Assembly (NCBI GenBank): GCA_019828565.1
Contig: JAHDYR010000012.1
Coordinates: forward strand, 1,178,001 to 1,242,000
Direction: 5' to 3'
Source of the DNA: Carpediemonas membranifera
Taxonomy: Eukaryota; Fornicata
Length of the DNA stretch: 64,000 bases
The translations under genes and the position numbers were made by a program. Below are positions 47,256-56,333 of this stretch, piece by piece; position 1 is the first letter of the stretch, and each line of letters opens with the position of its first letter. The notes below the pieces were generated by a model, which worked only from the letters and a program-made list of their open reading frames with translations, ran no database searches and had not been told where the DNA came from.

Positions 47256-47342
47256 CGTCCTTCAACCCTGATGGGTTACAGGCAATTTGACGAGTTCAAC
47301 CAAAAACGGCGAAAAGGCCCATTTATCGCCAGCTATGCTATA

Positions 47343-49230
47343 CTACAACCCGAAAACCCGTCTGAGCGTGGGCTCGTCCAGGATCAGCTTGCTGACCCCG
47401 GGATCCAAGTTCTCAACGCCACGCAGCCGGTCACAGGCGGCCAGACAACGCATCATAAAGCTTGACTCAACCTGACTCTGCAGCGAAAGCCGCAGTTTAG
47501 AGTCCTGGACGCGAGAGAGGACGGGGTAGTTGAAGCCGGTGGTCAGGACCGCGCGGACAGCCTGCAGTGCGTCTGCGGCCACCACGTTGAGCCCTGTGAA
47601 CGTACCAGTGTTCATGGCGTTCTCCAGCTCCACGAGATTCGTAGCAGCAAGCATGGCCGCGAGCTCGTCCCCCACGACGATATCTGCGAACGTGGCCCGT
47701 TGCTCCTCGAGCAGGGCGACGACGTGGTCGAGCGGGGCGTAGTGGAGGTCGACCCCCCGCACCCCCTGCCCCACCACGGCCTCCATGGCGGCGATGGCGT
47801 TGAGCATGAGCAGGGCTGAGACGGTGGGGTCCCTCCCGCTGCTGTGGAGCGACGCGTGGCGGAGCAGGGCGTTGCTGTACTGCGAGAGGGCCAGACCCAC
47901 GCCGCGGGCATCGTCCGCCTCGTGTAGCCCGGGCCCCAGTGTGTTTTTGACGGTTTCAAACATGGCGGGGAGCAGTTTTAGGCCCGAGTCGAATCGGACC
48001 GAGGGCTGATGAAGACGGTGGGTCAGCTTGGACTGCTTCTCGGGCAGCGGGAGCTTCACCTTGACGAGTGCATCGAACTTCTCGATGCATGTCGAAGATA
48101 TCGCGGCGCACATCTGGGTCAATGCCTTTGAATCCCGGGCTAGGATCCTACCGAGACAGCCCACGCCGGACACCTGCTGTATCGCCGCAGCATTGGCCTC
48201 AGCAACGTTCAGCGGCAGGGCCTCCGCCAGTGCAATGCATTCGAACACTGCGAGGATGCTTTCCGTCCTCTCAAGCAGCTCGATGCAGCGGGGTTGGATG
48301 TGGGCCGTCAGGGCATGGCGGGGTATTTCCTCGAGGCACTCCATGGTGGTCTCGAACATCTGGTCCACCTCGGTCTCGGTGACGTCGGGCGGCAGCATCG
48401 TCGTCGTGACGAACTTCGCCTCAGACACCAAGGAGGCGTGCAGCCAGGTAAAGACGGCCACGATGGTCGCTAGATGGCCCTCCTGTATGTCATTGGCGCA
48501 GGCCATGGAGAACGCTGTCTCCCGCGACCGGGCGATAGAGCTGGAGGCCAGACGACATGTGACCGGAGCCGACGCCACCAGGAGCGTCATCACACGGGCG
48601 ATGAGCGGCGACACGGCCGTATCCTGCTTCGTGGCGATGCTAACAGCCGTTGACACCTCGCGCTGGACTGCCTCGAACAGTCGCTGGCGGTGTAGGTCGC
48701 ACGACCGCGCCACATGCTCACCGGCCTCACAGTAGTCGGTTGCCGTCAGCATCTCCGTGGAGACCTGCTTGATCTCGTCCAGCCGCCTTATCAGGGGTAT
48801 GACGGCCTCTGTGAGCCGGCCTGACACAATCACTGCACTCTCCTCATCCGTCAGACTCAACTTCGTAATATAGTCTGAGAGAAGCTGCCTGTGCTCCTTC
48901 AATGCCGTCTGCTCGTCGACTAGGGCGCGGTATGACATGACCGTGGGCCTGAGCGTCGTCTTGAGAGCAGCGGCTGAGGCATTGACGCGACTGAGGTTCG
49001 CCTTGAGCTGAGTGAGCTCAGCGCGAAGAGAACGGCACTTATTCTCAATGGTATGGATGGAATCGCCGAGACTGCCGAGGATTCCCTCCTCCATCGCCAC
49101 AACTGGCCCAAAGTCCTCCTTAGAGGCGCTCTTGTCCTTCACTGCTTCGGGGTTCTCGCGAAGATATTCCGCTATCCTGTATAAGCAAGTGTATATGTCC
49201 ATACAGTGAGGAGACAGCGTAGTCGGTCAT
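47343..49230 (-). CDS. COG6: COG complex subunit 6
   Basis: A 619-residue tethering factor. An N-terminal coiled coil (TIENKCRSLRAELTQLKANL) leads to TTLRPTVMSYRALVDEQTAL and then the LLSDYITKLSLTDEESAVI segment, typical of COG6. A long helical C-terminus follows. COG6 belongs to lobe B of the conserved oligomeric Golgi complex, which tethers recycling vesicles and maintains glycosylation enzymes. Two starts are possible: an ATG at 49202, or a 28-nt intron (49177-49204) joining a 26-nt first exon from ATG 49230. Both give the same frame from IAEYLRENPE. A GATAAATGG motif follows the stop by 18 nt. Confidence 0.88.
49177..49204 (-). other. Candidate mini-intron at the COG6 5' end (28 nt)
   Basis: The donor is GTATGG, the acceptor TTGCTTATACAG (phase 2). 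Splicing yields MTDYAVSSLIAEYL; without it, MDIYTCLYRIAEYL. The motif and phase fit, but no conserved residue decides. Confidence 0.45.
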
Positions 49231-49395
49231 CGGATCGTTCTTGACATAAGCTGCGCCATCATGAAACGGACCCGAGTCAAGACTGGTGGCTGCCTGGCTG
49301 CTATCAGTGTGCTACGGCAGTCTCGAGTCTGTCTCCGCCGAGTCTGATGGGGCCGCAGTCAGTCCAGTCCTGCGACGATATTGAGAGCACAGCCG

Positions 49396-50706
49396 ATGGC
49401 GGATGAGGAGTATGCGCCACGAGTGATTGGCGATGAAGAAAGTGGCGATGTTGGTGATTATATGGAGAATCCCGCCACTGCACGCCTCGCACGCCAGCTG
49501 GACAAAGACCTCGGGCTCAATCTCGGCTTTGTCCCCGAGGAGGAGTCCGATGACGACGATGATATGTTCATTAGCGCCGAATCCGAGCAGAGTGATGACG
49601 ACGATGACGTTGCCGATGCAGACTACGTAGAGGAAACTGCTCCTGAGCCTGCGGACGACAACGAGCCCGAGGACGAGGGGCTGGAGCCCGAGGAGCTAGA
49701 GGAGGTCGAGGAGATCGAGGAAGCCGCGCAGGAGCAGTCGGATGCCTCCGCCGACGCTGCCGATGTCTCTGATGAGCCCCGCCCCCGGACCCGCAAGGCC
49801 CGCGCCCCCCGCACGGGTAGGAAGAGGAGGGCCCGGGCTCCGAGACTCGAGGCACCCACTGAGCATGTGCGGCCTGTGCTGAGCAACGTGGTGTCGTATC
49901 ACGATTTCGGGGCGCCGATCGACCTCAAGGCGCTGCACATGACCCTCAAGTGCGCGGAGTACCACCCATCTAGGTTCGCAGCGGCAATTATCCGCATCCC
50001 GAACACCAAGCAGACGGCCGCACTGTTCAGCAACGGCAAGGCGACCATCACAGGATCCACCTGCGTCGCCGAGGCCCAGCTGGCCGTGCGGCGTCTCTTC
50101 ATCCTACTGAACCAGATTGCGAAAGTCCCGGACGTCAAGCTGCAGCGAACGTCGTTCCGCGTGTCCAACATAGTGTCCCGTGCTAGTGTGCCGTACGGCA
50201 TCCACCTTGAGACCCTGGTGCAGGAGCTCGCGGCAGTGCTTAGACCCCCGGACAATGCGGAACCGAGGGAGAAGACCGAGGCCGAGGCGCTGCGGGAGAA
50301 CTTCATTCGGGCCGGGGTCGAGTCGGCCTTGTATGAGCCCGAGCTGTTCCCCGCGGTCACGATCCGGCTCAAGGACCCCGGGATGTCAGTGGGCGTATTT
50401 GTGTCTGGGTCTATCTCCATCACCGGCGCCAAGGGCGTCGACGCCATGGAGACCGGTTTTGACTACCTCGTGAAGCTGGTCGAGCCCCATATGATCCCTT
50501 TCGACAAGCCCAAGCCGACAGAGAGCACCGCCGGTGATGCCGTGGAGAATTCAGGCGAGGCTGAGTCAGAGACGCCTGCTGAGCAAGCGGAGCAGACCCC
50601 CGTGGAGCACCCGGCCGATGACCCGGCTGATCAGGGCGGGGCGTCGATGGCGCTGGACGACGGCGTGGAGTCGAGCGAGGAGGAGGAGTGGGCGACCTTT
50701 GGATAA
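49396..50706 (+). CDS. TBP: TATA-box-binding protein with acidic extensions
   Basis: A 436-residue protein with both TBP half-repeats. Repeat 1 runs from VLSNVVSYHDFGAPIDLKAL through RFAAAIIRI and ALFSNGKATITG. Repeat 2 holds SNIVSRASVPYGIHLETL, then YEPELFPAV and GVFVSGSISITGAKG. All four DNA-kinking Phe are kept (RFAA, ALFS, ELFP, GVFV). Repeat 2 carries an insertion of about 25 residues before YEPELF. The N-terminus (about 130 residues, Asp/Glu-rich then Arg/Lys-rich) and the acidic C-terminal tail are unusual. It recruits all three RNA polymerases. The open frame begins at TTG; the first ATG is 49396. Confidence 0.88.
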   Translation: MADEEYAPRVIGDEESGDVGDYMENPATARLARQLDKDLGLNLGFVPEEESDDDDDMFISAESEQSDDDDDVADADYVEETAPEPADDNEPEDEGLEPEELEEVEEIEEAAQEQSDASADAADVSDEPRPRTRKARAPRTGRKRRARAPRLEAPTEHVRPVLSNVVSYHDFGAPIDLKALHMTLKCAEYHPSRFAAAIIRIPNTKQTAALFSNGKATITGSTCVAEAQLAVRRLFILLNQIAKVPDVKLQRTSFRVSNIVSRASVPYGIHLETLVQELAAVLRPPDNAEPREKTEAEALRENFIRAGVESALYEPELFPAVTIRLKDPGMSVGVFVSGSISITGAKGVDAMETGFDYLVKLVEPHMIPFDKPKPTESTAGDAVENSGEAESETPAEQAEQTPVEHPADDPADQGGASMALDDGVESSEEEEWATFG

Positions 50707-50757
50707 GGGGGGCCTCTTTAAATTCGCGGTTTATGCCAGACTGAAGAGGGCGCTGAG

Positions 50758-52344
50758 ATGCTCGAGGAGGAGCTCGAGAAGTATATCGGCCCACTATCAG
50801 CAGCTGTTGTATCAAATAAGCCAGAATCTGAGGAGCTAGCAGACGCTATGGCAGTAGATCTCTGCAGGCTTCTCATGCATCAAAATACCGCCCCAACAAC
50901 GCCGCCTCACGCCATTGAGAACGATGTGCATGAATCATGCGATATAGAGGGCCCTAATTCAGAGGAGCCAGGTGACTACTTGCCCTACCAGGACGACGAC
51001 CTGCTCCTGCTGCTGTCCTGCCTCGAGACGCCCACCACACCGCTATGGCAGGCGATCATCCTGTGGTGTATTGCTCTCAGACTGCCGGGCATGGCGGATG
51101 ACGCGCCAGTAGAGCCCCCGGTGGCCAACTCCCAGCATCTCTTCCCCATATGGATCGCCGCCTGGCGCAGCAGCGACCTCAGAGTTGTCACAGTCGCCTC
51201 TGCAACAGCCCCGATGCTGTTCCCGTATCTTGGCCATGTGGTAGCCCCCGATAAGCTGCTGGAGATGGTGGCCGAGCTCTACGCCGACCTCGCCGCCCCC
51301 GAGGCCACGCTCCTTGCCCGCCTGCCCGCCATAGCCGCCGTGCCGACGCTGCTGCACTCCACCCCGGTCCCTGTTGGCCTGACCGTGTCCTGCTGGCGGG
51401 CGGTGCTGTGCGCCATGCTGAGGCTGCCCCGCGACGACCTCAGACAGTCCCTCCGCACCGTCCTGGCCACAGTGGCGGCTTGGCCCATCACCCTGCTGCC
51501 CGACATGACCCCCAGCCCGCTGAGCATGATGCTGATCCTGCTGCTGGGCTCCGTGGCCAGGCACCTGACCCACTCAACCCGAGTCACTGACAAGATCAAA
51601 GTGTGGCTCATCGACCCGCAGACACCAGTGGCCATGGGATACACGCCGGACCTCAACCAGTCCGTCCTGGCGCCGCTGCTGGTCTCCCTCGTAGTCTCCG
51701 GCGCCGTTGTCCATGACGACATGGCCTCCCTCGTCCTGTACTACGCAGGCCTGTTCGAAGACCGGCCTAAGTACCGCGCCCAGCTCAACCAGGCCATGGT
51801 GCGCCATGCCCGCGTCGCCATTGCCCGGGACCCCGAGGCCGCGGCCCGACTGGCCCCCGTGGTCTCCGCGCTGCCCCTGGAGTGGGGCGACGTGCTCGAC
51901 CTCGCCTTCTTCGCATTCCACGGCTGTCCGGCCGTACGTGACGCCATGCTCCGCCCCATCGCTGCACAGTCAGCTCGACTTGGCGCGAGTCAAGTCAAAT
52001 CGCTGGTCAAGTCCAGTGTCAGGTCGAAACCACCTAGATTCAAACCAGATTTCCCTGAGATCACGACGCGATTGACACTGTCGGCGTGGCGACGCCATGT
52101 GACCGCCTTTCTCCACTGCGCCAACGACAGCGTCGCCTGCAACGGCATGCTACCCGATACCCCCAGCCCAGCCCAGCCATTCCTGCCTGTCATGTGCGTC
52201 CTGGCTGGCGGATTCTCGCCGTTCATCGCGGATCTGCTCCGCGCCAGGATCGCAGAGGCGGTGACACTGTGTCGGGGCGATCTGGTCCATGGTCTTGACC
52301 ATTGGGTGCGGGTGTGGCTGCCCGGGCTGGACTGGGACGACTGA
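50758..52344 (+). CDS. Hypothetical helical protein
   Basis: A 528-residue protein made of consecutive hydrophobic helices (for example LYADLAAPEATLLARLPAIA and PLSMMLILLLGSVARHLTHS), with no clear signal peptide. It resembles an alpha-solenoid more than a polytopic membrane protein, because the helices are short and often end in Pro, Arg or Asp. The C-terminal third is more polar. No family is recognised. It starts 51 bp after the stop of the TBP gene on the same strand. ATAAACTG and GTAAATG motifs follow the stop. Confidence 0.6.
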   Translation: MLEEELEKYIGPLSAAVVSNKPESEELADAMAVDLCRLLMHQNTAPTTPPHAIENDVHESCDIEGPNSEEPGDYLPYQDDDLLLLLSCLETPTTPLWQAIILWCIALRLPGMADDAPVEPPVANSQHLFPIWIAAWRSSDLRVVTVASATAPMLFPYLGHVVAPDKLLEMVAELYADLAAPEATLLARLPAIAAVPTLLHSTPVPVGLTVSCWRAVLCAMLRLPRDDLRQSLRTVLATVAAWPITLLPDMTPSPLSMMLILLLGSVARHLTHSTRVTDKIKVWLIDPQTPVAMGYTPDLNQSVLAPLLVSLVVSGAVVHDDMASLVLYYAGLFEDRPKYRAQLNQAMVRHARVAIARDPEAAARLAPVVSALPLEWGDVLDLAFFAFHGCPAVRDAMLRPIAAQSARLGASQVKSLVKSSVRSKPPRFKPDFPEITTRLTLSAWRRHVTAFLHCANDSVACNGMLPDTPSPAQPFLPVMCVLAGGFSPFIADLLRARIAEAVTLCRGDLVHGLDHWVRVWLPGLDWDD

Positions 52345-52379
52345 CCGTGTTGTTATCATAGTTACTGGCCAATAAACTG

Positions 52380-52760
52380 TTAGATCGTAAATGCGATTCT
52401 CTTTCTTGAGCAGACGCCTCGGCACGGGGGTCCTGGCATCGTGGCTGAACAGAAGAGGGTCCATGTAGTACAGCGCGTGGACGGCCGAGTCGAATGAGCC
52501 CCTGTTGTCGCGGTAGCATTGTCCAGGCTGAAGCGGGAGTGGAGGTCGAACTGCGCGGCATCCAAAGGGTGCGGGAGGCTGGCAACGAGGGCATCCTTGA
52601 GGATCTTACCCAGCTGGCCGACCCACCTGCACTCGAGGTCGCCTTTGTCGCAGAGCCTCATCACACGCTTCACTGCGATGTCATGGTCGGCGTCGAGCCC
52701 GCTGACGTACCGGAGCACGAATTCAACCTCCCCACCCACGTATCGCCGGTCGTTTGCATA
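52380..52760 (-). pseudogene. Frameshifted coding remnant, family unknown
   Basis: The minus strand reads well-formed protein (YVGGEVEFVLRYVSGLDADH, then VMRLCDKGDLECRWVGQLGK) to about 52530. It then continues only in another frame (YRDNRGSFDSAVHALYYMDP, then LLKKENRIYDL). No ATG opens the first frame, which continues up to a TAG that is the stop codon of the J-protein gene. A gene fragment with a -1 shift fits best. No family is recognised. Confidence 0.4.
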
Positions 52761-52790
52761 ATTTATGTTGGGGGGCCGTCGATATTTACA

Positions 52791-53765
52791 CTAGCGCCAG
52801 CCCGAGGCGTGGCCGGCGAGCTCACAAGGTTTCATGTCCAACGAGTGCAGAGCTGAGAGCAAATTCTCCTGCCGCCGCTGCGTCTTCTTATAGTTGCTGG
52901 ACCCAGGTTTCTGGCGCTTGAGCGTGGCTTCGAACCGCTGGAGCTGTTGGTTCAGATAGCGGTACTTGGCGGTGACGTCCCTACATGACTCTACGAGGTC
53001 CTGCTTGTACTGTACCCGCACGGCGTCCTGCACTCGTCGCTCGTGCCGTTCGCTCTTGAACCTGAAGCCGGGCTTGACGTAGTAAGGGACGGTCTGCACA
53101 GACCCGGGGAGCTGCACCGCAACATACCGCACCTCACTCATACCAACGGTGGGCTTGAGGCTGAAGGACTGGCTCTCGTCCGGGTGGGCCAGCAGCATGC
53201 TGAGGAAAAGGACTAAAACTATCGACCCCATAAGTAAAATAGGCCGCCAGCTGAACCCAGCGTCCATCACGGCAGACCCGCGGGCTGCTCGAGGCCGCCC
53301 GCCGGCAGGGGCACGGCGAGCATAGTTGTAGGTGGGGGTGGATGTGAACTGGGCCCCTGGGCCGAAAAACATGTCGAAAGGAGACATCCCGGGGCCAAAA
53401 CTGAAGGATGCAGGACCTCCCTGCGTGTATGAGCGGAATACGAAGTTGGAAAAGTCCATATTCGTGGGCTGCCCCTGATTCATCGGCACCTGCCGACGCG
53501 TCGTCCCGTAGCGGTCGTACATGACCTTCTTCTCGCTATCAGAGAGTACCTGGTAGGCTTCAGACATCTCCTTGAACTTAGCTAAGGCCACAGGGTCGTT
53601 GCCAGCCTTATCAGGGTGGTACTTGGCTGCGAGCTTCCTGTACGCCTTCTTGATCTCTGTGTCCGTGGCGTCCTTTCCTATGCCCAGGATTTCGTAGTAG
53701 GAGCGATCTTCGTGTAGCGGCATGAAGAGAACTCCAAGTCGCGGCGCAGCCAACCAGTTGCTCAT
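52791..53765 (-). CDS. DNAJB12/DNAJB14-type ER membrane J protein
   Basis: A 324-residue Hsp40 from the Met at 53765 (the open frame reaches a GTG at 53834). The J domain (residues 20-87) includes [20 protein letters not shown] and the HPD motif in KYHPDKAG. A Gly/Phe/Met-rich linker follows. One span ([20 protein letters not shown], near residue 195) precedes a DUF1977-like region with [20 protein letters not shown] and [13 protein letters not shown]. This order is that of DNAJB12/14, which recruit Hsp70 to the ER membrane for ERAD. GTAAATA overlaps the nucleotides just after the stop. Confidence 0.87.
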   Translation of the reverse strand: MSNWLAAPRLGVLFMPLHEDRSYYEILGIGKDATDTEIKKAYRKLAAKYHPDKAGNDPVALAKFKEMSEAYQVLSDSEKKVMYDRYGTTRRQVPMNQGQPTNMDFSNFVFRSYTQGGPASFSFGPGMSPFDMFFGPGAQFTSTPTYNYARRAPAGGRPRAARGSAVMDAGFSWRPILLMGSIVLVLFLSMLLAHPDESQSFSLKPTVGMSEVRYVAVQLPGSVQTVPYYVKPGFRFKSERHERRVQDAVRVQYKQDLVESCRDVTAKYRYLNQQLQRFEATLKRQKPGSSNYKKTQRRQENLLSALHSLDMKPCELAGHASGWR

Positions 53766-54188
53766 GTGCACTTTATGTCGAATATCGTGTAGCGCGGAAG
53801 CTAGAGCTAATCCTGCGCAGCACACTACCTCCACTCACCCACTTCAGCCCTCGTCTGTGCCATCGGTCTGTCGTGCTTTCAGTCGTCATTCTGCACGAAA
53901 AGATGCGTCGTCTGTCGTCCATCGTCTGTGTCGAATGCTGCTGTCTTCTTTCGCGTCTGTGCTCGTCTGTTACGCGCTCATCTGCCGTCCATTGCCGGTG
54001 TCTGAAGCTCATGTCGTCGTCTTCGTCATCTTAGTCTGTTGTGAGAGACACTAGTGGTGGAAAGCGGTTGTAGCTAGTAGTAAAGACGCTTTGTGCTGTA
54101 TGATGCTGGTTTCTTGTGTTTTGAGGGATGCTGCTAGCTGATGAACCCTGAAAAGAAATGATCGATGCAGGCAGCTCAATAGACTCCG
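53766..54188. other. Intergenic region with CGTCTGT repeats
   Basis: Lies between the J-protein start and the Fanzor-like ORF. No gene is recognised. Pyrimidine-rich CGTCTGT repeats fill 53852-53970. Confidence 0.5.
53852..53970 (+). repeat. Degenerate CGTCTGT repeats
   Basis: Five exact CGTCTGT copies at 53852, 53909, 53923, 53954 and 53964, with many CGTC and CTGTC partial copies between. Irregular spacing rules out a simple microsatellite. Confidence 0.7.
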
Positions 54189-55795
54189 ATGCCTTCCAAG
54201 ATATTCACCGTGAAGGCTTCCGTTAACAAGGCTATTGGCGAGATTAACGGTGGAGGCGATAACAACGCGCCGCGGCGAGGAAATCTTGAACCCGGCATGC
54301 GTTCTTTCACGCAGGCTAAGTACACATTCACTTGCCTGCTTGCGTGCGTCTCTGCATCTGCGCACGCGTTGACCCCACCGAGGACGGTCAACCTGTTCGA
54401 CGAGGAGGTCCTCAAGCAGATCGTCATTGCTCAGCAAAAGGTGTCGAAGGCAAAGGCAGCGGATCGGTGCAGGTGGATTGGCGACCTGGCGATGTGGAGG
54501 GACCCTGACATAACCCCACTCGTCCGGGACTTCAGGGAAGCCTACGTTGGAATTGCAGCGCCATTTCAGAGCTGGTTGGGCGAGTACTCCACAGCCACCC
54601 GGGTCTGGCTCTCGCGCGCGTCACCCGGGTACCTGACCCGTCTTCGTGCTGGATTAGAACGGGTGCGTCCGCTCCTCCATGATCGGCCGGGTGTTCGACA
54701 GGATTTTCTCGACACCCAAGGCGAGCTCGACACTGAGGTTGCCGCCATAGCCGCCGATCATGGCATGCATCATCGTCAAATGCATGCATCGCCCGAGGGG
54801 CAACGGGTGGGTCGCACTGGTACCGTGGCCGAGGCCCTCGTCGGCGTGCTGTCGTGCGTCACGCGCATGAGTGCTGCAGTGACCAAGCTGGTCACACTCA
54901 CTCGTGCCGTGAACCTCGAGCTCAGTCAGGCCCTGCCAGAGCCGAAGCTCGTTCCGTTCGTGCCGATGGCACCGGTCAGGCCTGGGTTCATGGCCATCGA
55001 GCGCGGAGTAACAGCGCTCACCCCAGCGATGAAGCGGCGCCTGCGTGTGCACGTGAATTGGTCAGCAACCAAGAATTTGACCGACGAGCAGGTTGATAGA
55101 CTCGAGCGTGATCACGGCGACATCACCAAGCTCCGCAGAGTGCTCTCAGTGAGGACTGACGGGATCTCTGTTGCTGTGACGGTTTGGGTGGGTCGCGAGA
55201 AATACCGTGGCGGTCGGGTGGCTGACCGGCCCAGATCATCAACGAGGGGACGAGAAAGTGTTTCCGCCGTGCGACTTTTGCCAATCACTGTCTGCGCCTG
55301 AAGCACTTCGCCCGGGCTGGACGTCAACTCCTGGATGATCTCGGCGGGCGCCCCCCGGAGCCCATTCACCTCGAAGTCGCGTACGGGGCTGCACTGTTCG
55401 GTTCCGCCGGCACTCCCTCCTGTGCTCCGTACCGCCACTTTGCTCGAGCTCTCCCTGGCATCATGCTCCGGCACAACGTCGTCGTGAGTGTCACGATGGT
55501 CTCGGAATTCCGCACTTCCATCGTGTGCCCATACTGCAAAGCACACTTCCGACGTGTGGTGCACACACACCGCACCATGCTCTGCCAGAATCCCGCGTGC
55601 GAGGGAGCTCCATGGCGCGTTGAACGGCTACGTCGGCATCCCGAGCAGAGAGACATACTTCTCAATCTCTCTCACCGAGATAAGAGCGCCAGCGAGAACA
55701 TCCTTTGGTGCACCTACGATGCAACTTCAGATCAGATAGAGCAATCTCCTTTCCACTACGACTCCCAGAGAGGTGCTCTTCCTCGCTATCATTAA
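54189..55795 (+). pseudogene. Fanzor-like (eukaryotic TnpB) RNA-guided nuclease, disrupted
   Basis: The first frame (54189-55301) is helical, with PFVPMAPVRPGF and then VRTDGISVAVTVW, the strand that comes before RuvC-I in Fanzors (TDGVSV). Coding continues in another frame from about 55226. It has HLEVAYGAALFGSAGT, then VSEFRTSIVCPYCKAHF, then LCQNPAC, then HRDKSASENIL. These match the Fanzor/TnpB end: a vxYGxAxF strand, ExxTSxxCxxC zinc ribbon (C-x2-C, C-x4-C) and RuvC-III RDxNAAxNIL with its Asp. No convincing DPG of RuvC-I is present; D346 in VADRP is the only candidate. A frameshift with an internal deletion, or a 53-nt intron (55182-55234), would link the frames. It is probably inactive. 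Confidence 0.62.
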
Positions 55796-55812
55796 CTTGC
55801 CAAGTTGAGCAA

Positions 55813-55830
55813 GCACGCGCTGCAGCGTGC
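55813..55830 (+). other. Short hairpin, GCACGC/GCGTGC stem
   Basis: A perfect 6-bp stem with loop GCTGCA, beginning 17 nt after the Fanzor-like stop codon. Confidence 0.6.
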
Positions 55831-55832
55831 GT

Positions 55833-55941
55833 GATATGCTGCGCACGATTGATAGAGTATGATGAACCACACTGCGATCCTGATGCTGCTTGGATCACTG
55901 TGTGTTTTGGACTCAAGTATTCTAATCCTGCGCAGCATATC
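55833..55941 (+). other. Long stem-loop with 13-bp perfect stem
   Basis: GATATGCTGCGCA (55833-55845) pairs with TGCGCAGCATATC (55929-55941). The stem extends to 16 of 17 bases, with about 80 nt between. It is a candidate part of the omega/guide RNA of the Fanzor-like element. Confidence 0.5.
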
Positions 55942-56333
55942 GATGTGCTATTAAGCGCACGCCAGACACACCCTAAGGGACAGTTATCGAATGTACCAGG
56001 ACCGCTGACACCATCTCACTGGAATCCTTGGTGATCAGTGTCAAGATGCTGTTCGACTGGATCATTCCCTTCTAGTCGGGCCTGACAATGCAGGAGGCGC
56101 TACCTGAGCCTGCAGTGGTTGGTTCTTTGAGTGTATACAGTGTCTGATCAATCTGCCGAGGCTCTGCTGACTGATGACCGTGTGCGGGTCAGCTCCCGAA
56201 ATAAATGGGCCTCTTAGACCCTCAATAAACGTGGAAGAAACATCATACCGGGCTCGCAGTGTGTCTCTTGTCTTGTCCATTCGGCCCTGACCAAGGCCAA
56301 CCTGACATCATCACCAAGCCTGCTTTACCAATG

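Larger units (their letters stand above)
55796..56333. other. Region 3' of the Fanzor-like ORF
   Basis: No coding region is recognised. It starts with the hairpins at 55813-55941. This is where a guide-RNA scaffold and element end would lie. Confidence 0.45.

Noticed and set aside
55182..55234. 53-nt intron joining the two frames of the Fanzor-like gene
   Set aside because: The GTTTGG donor, CTGACCGGCCCAG acceptor and phase fit, but it is longer than all other introns here and does not supply the missing RuvC-I motif; kept only as an alternative.
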